Below, in pieces: positions 36,912 through 45,279 of a DNA stretch of 64,000 nt (position 1 is the first letter of the stretch; the number at the start of each line of letters is the position of its first letter). This stretch comes from Gemmatimonadota bacterium (GTDB taxonomy: Bacteria > Gemmatimonadota > Gemmatimonadetes > Gemmatimonadales > Gemmatimonadaceae). Under the pieces are notes generated by a model. It did no database searches. It was not told where the DNA came from and saw only the letters and a program-made list of their open reading frames with translations. The stretch is taken from contig JADJAD010000010.1 in NCBI GenBank assembly GCA_016704465.1, positions 124,001 through 188,000 on the forward strand, given 5' to 3'. The translations under genes were made by a program, and so were the position numbers.

Positions 36912-37919
36912 ATGCCAAGAGCGCTCATTACGGGAATCACGGGGCAGGACGGCTCGTACCTCGCCGAACTCCTGCTGGGAAAGGGCTACGACGTGCATGG
37001 CGTCGTGCGTCGTTCGTCGTCATTCAATCGCGAACGCATCGATCACCTCTCGGTGGGCCCGTCACACACGACCGGGCGCTTGCACCTGCACTACGGCGAC
37101 ATGGCCGATGGCTCATCGCTGCGTCGCGTCGTGGAGCTCACCACACCCGACGAGGTCTACAACCTCGCAGCGCAGTCGCACGTGCGCGTATCGTTCGACC
37201 AGCCGGAATACACCGCCGATATCGTCGCCACTGGCACCTTGCGGCTCCTGGAGGCGGTGCGCGAGCACATCGATCGCACCGGCCGGCCGGTGAAGTTCTA
37301 CCAGGCGGGGTCGTCGGAAATGTTCGGCGCCACCGCCCCGCCGCAGCTCGAGACGACCCCGTTTCATCCACGGTCGGCCTACGCCATCAGCAAGCTCGCA
37401 GCGCACTGGTTCTCGGTGAACCATCGCGAGGCGTTCGGGATGTTCTGCTGCAACGGCATCCTGTTCAACCATGAGTCGCCGCGGCGCGGCGAGTCGTTCG
37501 TCACGCGCAAGATCTCGATGGCCGTGGCGCGCATCGCCGTCGGGACCCAGAAGACACTGGCGCTCGGCAACCTCGACGCGCGTCGTGACTGGGGCTTTGC
37601 CGGCGACTATGTCGATGCGATGTGGCGCATGCTGCAGCAGCCGTGGCCCGACGACTACGTGGTCGCCACGGGAGAATCGCATTCGGTACGCGAGTTCGTG
37701 GAGGCGGCGTTTCGCCATGTGAAGCTCGACTGGGAGCGCTACGTCACGCTGGACGAGCGCTACCTGCGTCCGTCCGAGGTCGATCACCTGCTGGGCGATG
37801 CAACCAAGGCGCGGCAGAAGCTGGGGTGGCGCCCCACCGTGAGCTTCGACGCACTGGTCCGGATGATGGTCGACGCGGACATGCGACTGGCCGAGCGTGA
37901 GGCACGCGTCGGGCGCTGA
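36912..37919 (+). CDS. gmd: GDP-mannose 4,6-dehydratase
   Basis: Converts GDP-mannose to GDP-4-keto-6-deoxymannose, precursor of GDP-fucose, rhamnose and perosamine sugars in surface polysaccharide. 335 residues. Extended SDR features: GITGQDGSYLAELLLGKGY from residue 8, the RRSSSFNRERIDHL segment, YNLAAQSHVRVSFDQPEYTA, catalytic SSEMFGA and YAISK, then NHESPRRGESFVTRKI, the classic GMD signature. RDWGFAGDYVDAMW follows. ATG 36912 is fixed by the Rossmann start. A terminator follows 22 nt after the stop, so it may be a single-gene unit. No fucose synthase is nearby. Confidence 0.95.
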   Translation: MPRALITGITGQDGSYLAELLLGKGYDVHGVVRRSSSFNRERIDHLSVGPSHTTGRLHLHYGDMADGSSLRRVVELTTPDEVYNLAAQSHVRVSFDQPEYTADIVATGTLRLLEAVREHIDRTGRPVKFYQAGSSEMFGATAPPQLETTPFHPRSAYAISKLAAHWFSVNHREAFGMFCCNGILFNHESPRRGESFVTRKISMAVARIAVGTQKTLALGNLDARRDWGFAGDYVDAMWRMLQQPWPDDYVVATGESHSVREFVEAAFRHVKLDWERYVTLDERYLRPSEVDHLLGDATKARQKLGWRPTVSFDALVRMMVDADMRLAEREARVGR

Positions 37920-37941
37920 GCGCCGATGTGCCGGACAGGCA

Positions 37942-37979
37942 AGCGCCCCCAGGGGAACTCCCGGGGGGCGCTGCTTTTT
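37942..37979 (+). terminator. intrinsic terminator after gmd
   Basis: AGCGCCCCC (37942-37950) pairs with GGGGGCGCT (37964-37972), and five T (37975-37979) follow two bases after the stem. This is the clearest Rho-independent terminator in the window. Confidence 0.85.
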
Positions 37980-37986
37980 CACGCTA

Positions 37987-38060
37987 TGGTCGCGCAGGGA
38001 CTCGAACCCCGGACCTCTGGTATGTGAGACCAGCGCTCTAACCAGCTGAGCTACGCGACC
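37987..38060 (-). tRNA. tRNA-Val (anticodon CAC)
   Basis: Reverse complement folds as a 74-nt cloverleaf: acceptor GGTCGCG/CGCGACC, D arm GCTC...GAGC, anticodon stem CTGGT/ACCAG with loop CTCACAT (anticodon CAC, decoding GUG), T arm CGGGG-TTCGAGT-CCCTG (one G-U pair), discriminator A. The 3' CCA is not encoded. The gene lies on the opposite strand just past the gmd terminator. Confidence 0.95.
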
Positions 38061-38197
38061 GTGCACCCGGCCCGACCTGCCGGGCGAGGAATCGGTACGA
38101 TAACCGGTCGATACGGCGGTTGGTAGTAGGGCGCTGGCCCTTTCGTCCTCTGGTGCGGCGCGGGACATTGGAACTTCCCCGCCTCCCACTCCGCACG

Positions 38198-39595
38198 ATG
38201 GCGCTGTTCTCCTTTCTCGACCGCGATCACACGATCGCCCCGCCCGGCTTCGACCGCTGGCGCGTGCCGCCTGCGGCCCTTGCCATTCACCTGTCGATCG
38301 GGCAGGCGTACGCATTCAGTGTGTTCAACCTCCCGCTCTCGCGCCTGCGGGGCATCACGGCGCCGGCCAGCGACGATTGGAGGTTGACCACGATTGGATG
38401 GATCTTTTCCGTCGCGATCGTCTGTCTCGGCCTCTCGGCGTTCACCTTCGGCCGCTGGCTGGAGCAGGCCGGACCGCGCAAGGCGATGTTCGCCTCGGCG
38501 AGCTGCTTCGGTGGCGGCTTCGTGGTCGCCGCACTCGGCGTGCAGTTGCACCAGTTCTGGCTCGTGGTGCTCGGGTATGGTGTGATCGGCGGGATCGGCC
38601 TGGGCCTCGGCTACATCTCTCCCGTCTCCACACTCATCAGGTGGTTTCCCGACCGCCCCGGCATGGCCACCGGGCTGGCGATCATGGGCTTCGGGGGCGG
38701 CGCGATGATCGGCTCGCCGCTCGGCGTGGCGCTGATGGAGCACTATCGGAGCGCGACCTCGCTGGGGGTCGTCGAGACGTTCGTGGTGATGGGTGCGGCG
38801 TACTTCGTGTTCATGCTGTTCGGCGTCTTCACCGTGCGCCTTCCGGCGCCGGGGTGGGTCCCGCACGAGGGACGCGCCGCGACCCGCCGCGCTCGTGTTG
38901 CGGCTGGCGGAGACGTGCACGTGGACCGCGCGATTCGCACGCCGCAGTTCTGGTTGCTCTGGACCGTGCTGCTGCTGAACGTCACGGCGGGCATTGGCGT
39001 GCTGGGGCAGGCCTCGCCGATGATCCAGGAGATGTTCCCGGGGACGATCACCGCCGGTGCCGCCGCCGGCTTCGTCGGGTTGCTCTCGCTCGCCAACATG
39101 ATCGGGCGCTTCGGCTGGTCGTCGTTATCCGACGTGATCGGTCGCCGCCGCACCTACATGGTGTACTTCGCGCTCGGGGCGCTGCTGTACGCCGGGGTTC
39201 CGTCCACCGGGCGGGCGGGGCAGGTGGTGCTCTTCGTCGCCTGCTATGCCGTGATCATGAGCATGTACGGCGGTGGGTTCGCCACGATCCCGGCGTACTT
39301 GCGCGACGCCTTCGGGACCATGCACGTGGGGGCGATTCACGGACGACTCCTGACGGCGTGGTCGCTGGCGGGCGTGGCCGGACCGGTGCTGGTGAACTAC
39401 CTGCGCGAGTACCAGGTCGCCCGGGGTGTCCCCGCGCGCGACGCCTACTCCGTGACCATGTACCTGATGGCGCTGCTGCTGGTCGTTGGCTTCGCGGCCA
39501 ACTGGTTCGTGCGCCCGGTGGGGCCGGAGCACTTCTTCGTGCGCGACGACGGGCGCGATGCCGTCGGCCTGGGTGCGCGAGGGTCGGTCGCATGA
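38198..39595 (+). CDS. OFA-type (oxalate/formate-like) MFS transporter
   Basis: Twelve-helix major facilitator with 465 residues, resembling the OFA group (OxlT and monocarboxylate transporters); its substrate is likely a small organic anion. Visible are HLSIGQAYAFSVFNLPLSRL in helix 1, a conserved YISPVSTLIRWFPDRPGMAT loop (the MFS 2-3/4-5 type motif), and GLAIMGFGGGAMIGSPLG. A central cytoplasmic loop is followed by GRFGWSSLSDVIGRRRTYMV and YGGGFATIPAYLRDAFG. The gene is followed, in an ATGA overlap, by a one-helix small subunit that commonly accompanies this transporter group. It contains a TTA codon (TTATCC) without the GG context. Confidence 0.85.
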   Translation: MALFSFLDRDHTIAPPGFDRWRVPPAALAIHLSIGQAYAFSVFNLPLSRLRGITAPASDDWRLTTIGWIFSVAIVCLGLSAFTFGRWLEQAGPRKAMFASASCFGGGFVVAALGVQLHQFWLVVLGYGVIGGIGLGLGYISPVSTLIRWFPDRPGMATGLAIMGFGGGAMIGSPLGVALMEHYRSATSLGVVETFVVMGAAYFVFMLFGVFTVRLPAPGWVPHEGRAATRRARVAAGGDVHVDRAIRTPQFWLLWTVLLLNVTAGIGVLGQASPMIQEMFPGTITAGAAAGFVGLLSLANMIGRFGWSSLSDVIGRRRTYMVYFALGALLYAGVPSTGRAGQVVLFVACYAVIMSMYGGGFATIPAYLRDAFGTMHVGAIHGRLLTAWSLAGVAGPVLVNYLREYQVARGVPARDAYSVTMYLMALLLVVGFAANWFVRPVGPEHFFVRDDGRDAVGLGARGSVA

Positions 39596-39798
39596 CGACA
39601 ACACCGAACGGAGGCGCGCCGGATCATGGGGCGTCGAGCGCCGAGGCGGGGCCGCACGCGTCGCTCTCGGGGCGCGCGTCGCACGCGTCGGCACCCGGCG
39701 AGCGGTGGAAGCTGGCGGCCGCATGGCTGGTAGTGGGGCTGCCCGCGGCCTGGGGCGTGTCACAGGTGGTGCTCAAGTCGCTGGCGCTCTTTCGCTGA
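39592..39798 (+). CDS. MFS transporter small subunit
   Basis: 68 residues with a disordered first half and one C-terminal membrane helix (about 45-62) in AAWLVVGLPAAWGVSQVVLK, ending SLALFR. This matches small single-helix proteins known beside OFA-type transporters (established as a named family; recognition is from memory). ATG 39592 overlaps the transporter stop by ATGA, so the two are translated as a pair, presumably forming a complex in the inner membrane. Confidence 0.8.
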   Translation: MTTTPNGGAPDHGASSAEAGPHASLSGRASHASAPGERWKLAAAWLVVGLPAAWGVSQVVLKSLALFR

Positions 39799-39828
39799 GA
39801 CGGCGGCGCTGACGATCTGCCGCCGACA

Positions 39829-39855
39829 CGCGGTGCGCAAACGATGCGCACCGCG
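39829..39855 (+). terminator. hairpin after the transporter pair
   Basis: Perfect 11-bp stem (CGCGGTGCGCA / TGCGCACCGCG) with a 5-nt loop, 30 nt after the small-subunit stop. No T-run, so terminator-like by position only. Confidence 0.5.
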
Positions 39856-39901
39856 ACGCGGCGGAGGCCGGCGACGCGGTGCGCGTATTCGTCCTGCCAA
39901 G

Positions 39902-39975
39902 TGGGCCCTCTGGGGCTCGAACCCAGGACCGACGGATTATGAGTCCGCTGCTCTAACCAGCTGAGCTAAGGGCCC
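39902..39975 (-). tRNA. tRNA with CAU anticodon, most likely tRNA-Ile2 (lysidine type)
   Basis: Reverse complement folds into a cloverleaf: acceptor GGGCCCT/AGGGCCC, loop CTCATAA with anticodon CAT, T arm CTGGG-TTCGAGC-CCCAG, discriminator A, no encoded CCA. C4-G69 and C5-G68 pairs and a G27-U43 pair in the anticodon stem match the tRNA-Ile2 recognised by TilS rather than elongator tRNA-Met. Elongator Met remains the alternative. Confidence 0.85.
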
Positions 39976-40043
39976 GACGCGAAAAGGATACACGCCCGCC
40001 GCACCCCCGAGAAGAGCCTCGGGGTGCGGCGCGCCCAGCGCCG

Positions 40044-41054
40044 TCATCCCTCCGTGGCGTGGGCGTCGTACGCGGCGACGATTTCCTCGGGGGTCACGAC
40101 GGCGGCGCCGAGCTTTCCCACTTCGACCCCGGCCGCGAAGTTGGCGACCACGGCGGCCTCGATCGCGGTGGCGCCGGCCGCCAGCGCCGTGGCGAGATAC
40201 GCGGTGACGGTGTCGCCCGCGCCCACCACGTCGTACACCTCGCGGGCGGTCGTCGGGATGCGCTGTACCTGCCCGTCGGGCGAGACGAGGGCCATGCCCC
40301 GCTCGCCGAGGGTGAGCAGGAGGTGCCGGGCCCCCAGTCGCTCGAGCGTGGCCGGCAGGGCACCCGCATCGTCCAGCTGCACGGCCGCGCCTAACGCGGA
40401 CTCCAGCTCCCGCCGGTTCGGCTTGAAGATCGTCGCCCCGCGATAGGCAAAGAAGTTCCGGAACTTGGGATCCACGACGATCGGGATTGCCCGCGCCTGC
40501 GCCCGCGCGATGGCCCGTGCAATGACGGCGGCCACCAGCACGCCCTTGTTGTAGTCCTCCAGCACGAGGGCATCGGCCGAGTCCAGCACCTCATCGAGCG
40601 CACCGACCAGCCGGTCCACGTCGGCCCCCGCGAGGTCGTGGTCGTCCTCCTCGTCGAATCGCACCACCTGCTGCGACCGGGCCACGAGTCGTGTCTTGGT
40701 GGTCGTGGGCCGGCTCACGGTGATCAGGGCGGCGTCGTCGGAGCCGATGTCGCGCAGCATCGCGCGCAGGCGGGCACCGCCGCCGTCGTCCCCCACAACC
40801 GCCACCAGCGTTCCGCTGGCACCGGCGGCGGCGACGTTCTGCGCGACGTTCGCCGCACCGCCGAGCGCGAACTTGCGCTCCCGCACGCGCACCACCGGGA
40901 CGGGCGCTTCGGGCGAGATGCGCTCCACGTCGCCCTGGAGGTACACGTCGAGCATGGCGTCGCCCACCACCGCCACGCGCCGAGCGCGCATGCCGTCGAG
41001 GAGGGCGATGAGTCGGGGGCGCGTCAGGTGCGTCGCCGGAGAGGGGGATGGCAT
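40044..41054 (-). CDS. hldE: D-glycero-beta-D-manno-heptose-7-phosphate kinase (HldE1/RfaE domain I)
   Basis: PfkB-family kinase that phosphorylates heptose 7-phosphate at C1 in ADP-heptose synthesis. 336 residues, so only the kinase half of E. coli HldE; the adenylyltransferase half must be elsewhere. Motifs: VVGDAMLDVYLQGDVERISPE at 29-49, FALGGAANVAQNVA near 62, VLEDYNKGVL, the IFKPNRREL segment and the PfkB signature DVVGAGDTVTAYLA near 275, where the Asp is catalytic. Together with gmhA it shows that ADP-heptose is made. It has a strong promoter directly before ATG 41054. Confidence 0.92.
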   Translation of the reverse strand: MPSPSPATHLTRPRLIALLDGMRARRVAVVGDAMLDVYLQGDVERISPEAPVPVVRVRERKFALGGAANVAQNVAAAGASGTLVAVVGDDGGGARLRAMLRDIGSDDAALITVSRPTTTKTRLVARSQQVVRFDEEDDHDLAGADVDRLVGALDEVLDSADALVLEDYNKGVLVAAVIARAIARAQARAIPIVVDPKFRNFFAYRGATIFKPNRRELESALGAAVQLDDAGALPATLERLGARHLLLTLGERGMALVSPDGQVQRIPTTAREVYDVVGAGDTVTAYLATALAAGATAIEAAVVANFAAGVEVGKLGAAVVTPEEIVAAYDAHATEG

Positions 41055-41062
41055 GGCTGGGG

Positions 41063-41092
41063 AAGGTAGAGTCTGTCGAAGGGCGCGGTCAA
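41063..41092 (-). promoter_or_regulatory. strong sigma70-type promoter of hldE, leaderless spacing
   Basis: On the minus strand TTGACC (41087-41092), spacer of 18 nt, TACCTT (41063-41068), then 8 nt to the ATG at 41054. Five of six -35 bases match consensus. Transcription would start at or one base before the start codon. Confidence 0.65.
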
Positions 41093-41192
41093 CGGAAGTC
41101 TCGCGCCGTCCGATACCCGCACCTCCCCGCCGGTTATCTTCCGTCCCGGAGCCGGTCCGCTGTCCGGCCAGTCCTTACTCTCGTGGTGGTGC

Positions 41193-42185
41193 ATGCAGAC
41201 CTATCAGCTCGACGTGGTCGTCACCCGCGGCACCCTGGTGGAGTCGCGCCACCGCGTGCACGCCGCGGTGTGGGACGCCTCTGCCGGGTTGATCGGCAGC
41301 ACGCGGGATCCGTTCCTGGTCACGCCATGGCGCTCCTGCGCCAAGCCCTTTCAGGTGATGCCGTTCCTCGAGACGGGGGGCTTCGACGAACTGGTCTGGG
41401 GCGACGACGAACTCGCCCTCGCCTGTGCGTCGCATGGCGGCGAACCCGAGCACGTGGCGCTCGCGGGACAGATGCTGGCGTCGATCGGAATGGAGGAAGG
41501 GGATCTCGTTTGCGGACCGCACGAGCCGCTGTCGCGACGCGGCGCCCGGATTGTGCGGGACGGCGGGTACGCCCCGACCCGACTGCACAACAACTGCTCG
41601 GGCAAGCACGCCGCCATGCTCGCCCGCACGCATGTATCCGGATGGTCGGCCCATGGCTATGAGCTCCCCGGACACGCGATCCAGGTCTCGGCGCTCGAGT
41701 CGGTGGCGAAATGGACGGGAGTGCCGGCCGGCGAAATCGAACTGGGAGTCGATGGGTGCGGCGTCGTGGTCTTCGGATTGCCGCTGGCGCACATGGCGCG
41801 CGCCTACGCACTGCTTGCAGCGCGCGCCACGCGCGGCGACGAGATTCCCTCACGAATTGCCCGCGCGGTGCGCACTCGGCCGCTCATGTTCGGCGGCACG
41901 GACCGTTTCGACAGCGTGCTGGTCGAGGAGACGTCGGGACGTGTCATCGCCAAGATCGGGGCCGAGGGCGTCCATACCGCGGCGCTGCTCGAGCAGGGAC
42001 TGGGGGCAGTCGTGAAGGTGGAGGATGGCTCGCCCCGCGCCCAGTTCCCGGCGTTGCTGCGGCTGCTGCAGCTGCATGGTGCGCTCCCCGACCCGCTGCC
42101 CCCTCGGTTGCAGGAGTTCGCGCGCACCAAGGTCCGCAACACGCGCGGCGAAGTCGTGGGAGACGTGCATGTCATCGACGCATGA
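41193..42185 (+). CDS. asparaginase of the Rhizobium etli AnsA type (asparaginase II family)
   Basis: 330 residues of the family exemplified by the thermolabile R. etli asparaginase, unrelated in fold to the classical enzyme at 30501. Recognised by SCAKPFQVMPFLETGG near residue 49, CASHGGEPEHVALA near 77, LHNNCSGKHAAMLA near 130, GVDGCGVVVFGLPL near 188, and MFGGTDRFDS near 232. Conserved Ser-Lys pairs act in catalysis in that family (established from rhizobial structures). No signal peptide. A TATCTT box at 41135-41140 may be its -10. The next gene starts inside its 3' end. Confidence 0.85.
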   Translation: MQTYQLDVVVTRGTLVESRHRVHAAVWDASAGLIGSTRDPFLVTPWRSCAKPFQVMPFLETGGFDELVWGDDELALACASHGGEPEHVALAGQMLASIGMEEGDLVCGPHEPLSRRGARIVRDGGYAPTRLHNNCSGKHAAMLARTHVSGWSAHGYELPGHAIQVSALESVAKWTGVPAGEIELGVDGCGVVVFGLPLAHMARAYALLAARATRGDEIPSRIARAVRTRPLMFGGTDRFDSVLVEETSGRVIAKIGAEGVHTAALLEQGLGAVVKVEDGSPRAQFPALLRLLQLHGALPDPLPPRLQEFARTKVRNTRGEVVGDVHVIDA

Positions 42186-42942
42186 GCCGAGGCCCGATGG
42201 GGACCAGGTGCCGCCGCACGGGCAGGGCGTCGCCGCCACGACCCAGGACCCGGTGACGCAGCCACAGGGTCCGGTCGGCGATGGAACGGTACCGTCAGAC
42301 GAGGGATACCGGGCGAGAATTGACGGTCTGGACGCGCCGCACGTGGCGTTGGTGCGCGTGGCGGCCGCGGTCGCATCGGTGGGAGAGGCGGAAGTCCGGC
42401 GCGCCCTCACCGATGCGCTCGACGTGGTTCCCTCGGAGTGGGTGGAGGAAGTGATCCTGCAGTCCTACCTGTTCGCGGGGTTCCCCCGCGCACTCAACGC
42501 CGCCCGCGAGTGGCGGCGCGTCTCGGGTCGGGCAGCGCCCGCGCACGACGACGGCGAGCGATTCGCCGACGCCGGGCAGTGGAGCACGGACGGCGCGCGC
42601 ACGTGCGCCATCGTGTATGGCGCGTCGTACGAACGGCTCCGGCACAACATCCGGGCCCTGCATCCCGCACTCGATGCGTGGATGATCGTCGAGGGTTACG
42701 GCAAGGTCCTCTCGCGCCCGGGCCTCGACTTGCGGCGTCGGGAGCTGTGCATTGTCGCGGCGTGCGCGGCGGCGGGACAGGATCGTCAGCTGCATTCCCA
42801 CCTGCACGGGGCGCTCAATGCGGGCGCCTCGGCGGGCGAGGTCGGCGCCGTGCTCGAGGCAGTCACCGACTTCATGGCGCCGGAGAATCCCGCGCGCTAT
42901 CGACTCCTCCTCGAACGCGTGGTGCATCAGGATGTTCATTGA
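42169..42942 (+). CDS. carboxymuconolactone decarboxylase / AhpD-like family protein
   Basis: All-alpha protein with a low-complexity N-terminus and a C-terminal domain typical of the CMD/AhpD family (RRELCIVAACAAAGQDRQLH; HLHGALNAGASAGEVGAVLE). Earlier helices include WVEEVILQSYLFAGFPRALN. AhpD needs a CxxC pair; here only the single Cys of CIVAACAAAG and a downstream HSHLHG are seen, so peroxidase activity is doubtful. ATG 42169 overlaps the asparaginase by 17 nt; a later GTG (42208) would remove part of the disordered leader. It overlaps obg by 11 nt. Function unknown beyond family. Confidence 0.75.
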   Translation: MSSTHEPRPDGDQVPPHGQGVAATTQDPVTQPQGPVGDGTVPSDEGYRARIDGLDAPHVALVRVAAAVASVGEAEVRRALTDALDVVPSEWVEEVILQSYLFAGFPRALNAAREWRRVSGRAAPAHDDGERFADAGQWSTDGARTCAIVYGASYERLRHNIRALHPALDAWMIVEGYGKVLSRPGLDLRRRELCIVAACAAAGQDRQLHSHLHGALNAGASAGEVGAVLEAVTDFMAPENPARYRLLLERVVHQDVH

Positions 42943-44020
42943 TCTCGTCGTCGTGCATGCCGAAGCAGGGGCCGGCGGCTCCGGCGTTGCCTCCTTCCGT
43001 CGCGAGAAGTTCTACCCGATGGGGGGCCCCGACGGCGGCGATGGCGGCCGCGGCGGCGACGTCATCGTGCGCGCCGACGCCAACCTCGCCACCCTGCTCG
43101 ACTTCACCTACCGCGACAAGTGGATCGCCGAGCGAGGCCAGCACGGATCGGGCAACAACAAGACCGGTCGCTCCGCCGAGACGCTCATCCTCCCGGTTCC
43201 CCCGGGGACCACGGTGCGCGTGCAGGGCGAAGAAGCCCTGCTGGGCGAAGTGCTCAGCCACGGCGATGAATTGGTGGTGGCCAAGGGCGGGCGGGGCGGA
43301 AAGGGCAATGCCTTCTTCGCAACCGCGACGCACCAGTCGCCGCGCGAGTGGCAGCCGGGTGAGGACGGGGAGCTGCGCACGCTCGAGCTGGAGCTCAAGC
43401 TCATCGCCGACGTCGGGCTGGTCGGGCAGCCAAACGCGGGAAAGTCTACGCTGCTCTCGGTCATTTCGGCGGCTCGCCCGAAGATCGCCGACTACCCGTT
43501 CACCACGCTCAAGCCCAACCTCGGGGTGGTCGCGCTGAGCGATCATCGCACCTTCGTGGTCGCGGACATCCCCGGCATCATCGAGGGGGCGCACGAGGGG
43601 AAGGGGCTCGGACTCCAGTTCCTCCGCCACATCGAACGCACGCGCCTCCTGGCCTTCCTGATCCCCATCGATGCGATGGACTGGCAGGCGGAGTTCGACC
43701 AGCTGCGTCACGAGGTCCTGCAGTATTCTCCCGAACTGGCCGCCAAGCCATTCTGCGTCGTCTTCACCAAGCTCGACCTGCTCGGTGAGGACTACATTCC
43801 CGAGATCGACGCACGGGGCGCATTCGGCCTCTTTTGCATCAGCGCCCCCGCGCGCACCGGTCTCGACGCGCTCAAGGCCGCGTGGTGGACGAAGCTGCTC
43901 GCGATGCGGAAGTCCGCCGCGGTCGACGCGTCCGCCGAGAGTGCGGATGATGGACTCGGGGCCCCGATCGTCGATCCGGCCGACCGCGGCACGGCGCCGA
44001 CCGGTGACGCAGAGCGGTGA
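42932..44020 (+). CDS. obg: GTPase ObgE/CgtA
   Basis: Essential GTPase for large ribosomal subunit assembly and stringent control. 362 residues. The glycine-rich Obg fold (FRREKFYPMGGPDGGDGGRG) is followed by VAKGGRGGKGNAFFATATHQ, then the G domain with G1 GQPNAGKST near 167, switch I DYPFTTLKPNLG, G3 DIPGIIEGAHEGKGLG, and G4-like FTKLDLL. The C-terminal OCT domain is absent, replaced by a short Ala/Asp tail. Start ATG 42932; the stop overlaps dprA by GTGA. Confidence 0.96.
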   Translation: MFIDLVVVHAEAGAGGSGVASFRREKFYPMGGPDGGDGGRGGDVIVRADANLATLLDFTYRDKWIAERGQHGSGNNKTGRSAETLILPVPPGTTVRVQGEEALLGEVLSHGDELVVAKGGRGGKGNAFFATATHQSPREWQPGEDGELRTLELELKLIADVGLVGQPNAGKSTLLSVISAARPKIADYPFTTLKPNLGVVALSDHRTFVVADIPGIIEGAHEGKGLGLQFLRHIERTRLLAFLIPIDAMDWQAEFDQLRHEVLQYSPELAAKPFCVVFTKLDLLGEDYIPEIDARGAFGLFCISAPARTGLDALKAAWWTKLLAMRKSAAVDASAESADDGLGAPIVDPADRGTAPTGDAER

Positions 44021-45279
44021 CGACGAGCGGCGCTGATACGTCGCTGCACGCCCTGGCGCTGGCGGGGCTCCCGGGGATCGGTCCGGTCGCGCTGCGTCGC
44101 CTGCTGGCGGTGCATCCGAGCGTGCAGGAGGCGTTCGCCGCGAGAGTGTCCGACGACGCCGCGGCAGCGGCGGCCCTGACGCGGGCGGAGCGCGTGCGCG
44201 CGCGATGCGCCGAGCGCGGAATCGCCGTGCTCGCGCAGGGTGATGCACAATATCCCGTGCGGCTGCTCGACCTGGAGGATGCCCCAACGGTCGTGTACGC
44301 GCTCGGTGCGCCGCAGCTGACGGAACGTCCGGCGGTGGCGCTGGTCGGGGCTCGACGGGCGACCGGTTACGGCCGGGTTGTCGTGCGCAACTTCGCGCGG
44401 CGACTCGCCGATGCAGGGGTGTGCGTCGTGAGCGGGCTCGCGATGGGGATCGATGCCGAGGCGCACGCGGCAACGCTGGAGGGGGCAGGGGCGACCATCG
44501 CGGTGCAGGGGACCGGGGTCGACGTTCCCTATCCGCGCTCCAACACGGCGCTGCATGCGCGCATCGCGCGCGACGGGCTGGTCCTGTCGGAGCTTGCGCC
44601 CGGCCGACCGGCGCACCCGGGGGCCTTTCCCCGACGCAACCGCCTCATCGCGGCCCTGGCAGACGTGGTGCTCGTCGTCGAGGCCGGCGTTCGGTCCGGG
44701 GCCTTGATCACCGCGCAGTTAGGGGATGCGCTGGGGCGTTTCGTCGCCGCGGTGCCCGGCCCCATCGACAGCGAGTCGTCCGTGGGCGCGAACCAACTGC
44801 TGCGCGATGGCGCGCACGTGGTCGCCTCGTTCGACGACCTCTCGGCGCTGCTCGCCCTGACGCCACGCGGCAGGGTGTCGCTCCCGCGCTCGTCCGAGCC
44901 CCTCGGCGCTCGCTCGACCGACGCGTCCGTCGACTTCCCGGACGACTCACCCGAGGGCCGCGTGCTGGCCGTCCTCGGGTGCGGTCCGCAGGCGACCGAC
45001 GACCTGGTGCACGCGTGCGCGATCTCGCCGCGGGCCATCGGCATCGCGCTGTCCAATCTCTCAATGGTCGGCGCCGTCGCCTTCGATGCATCTGGTCTTG
45101 TGCGGCGGCTAGGGGGCACCCTCTCCGGTGCGCCTGGTCGTTCGCCCGTCGAGCCCCCCGACCGGCTACGTGGTGCCTCGACCGTTGCCACACAGGTGGC
45201 GCCAGGGGCAGCGGCACCTGTTGGTACGCTGTCGATCACCGTGTCGGCGCGCGCAAGCGCCACGGAACCCTCGTCGTGA
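44017..45279 (+). CDS. dprA: DNA processing protein DprA
   Basis: Binds incoming single-stranded DNA during transformation and loads RecA. 420 residues: N-terminal helix-hairpin region (LALAGLPGIGPVALRRLL), Rossmann core with VALVGARRATGYGR, VSGLAMGIDAEAH, GTGVDVPYPRSN, FPRRNRLIAALAD and VRSGALITAQ, and a C-terminal winged-helix (about 305-365). The last 55 residues are low-complexity. GTG start in a GTGA overlap with obg, GTGA overlap with hemW at the end. Together with pilT and recA it suggests possible natural competence, though no comEC or comEA is visible. Confidence 0.94.
   Translation: MTTSGADTSLHALALAGLPGIGPVALRRLLAVHPSVQEAFAARVSDDAAAAAALTRAERVRARCAERGIAVLAQGDAQYPVRLLDLEDAPTVVYALGAPQLTERPAVALVGARRATGYGRVVVRNFARRLADAGVCVVSGLAMGIDAEAHAATLEGAGATIAVQGTGVDVPYPRSNTALHARIARDGLVLSELAPGRPAHPGAFPRRNRLIAALADVVLVVEAGVRSGALITAQLGDALGRFVAAVPGPIDSESSVGANQLLRDGAHVVASFDDLSALLALTPRGRVSLPRSSEPLGARSTDASVDFPDDSPEGRVLAVLGCGPQATDDLVHACAISPRAIGIALSNLSMVGAVAFDASGLVRRLGGTLSGAPGRSPVEPPDRLRGASTVATQVAPGAAAPVGTLSITVSARASATEPSS

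Noticed and set aside
39902..39975. Elongator tRNA-Met reading of the CAU tRNA
   Set aside because: Acceptor pairs C4-G69 and C5-G68 and the anticodon stem fit tRNA-Ile2 better; kept as the alternative in the feature.
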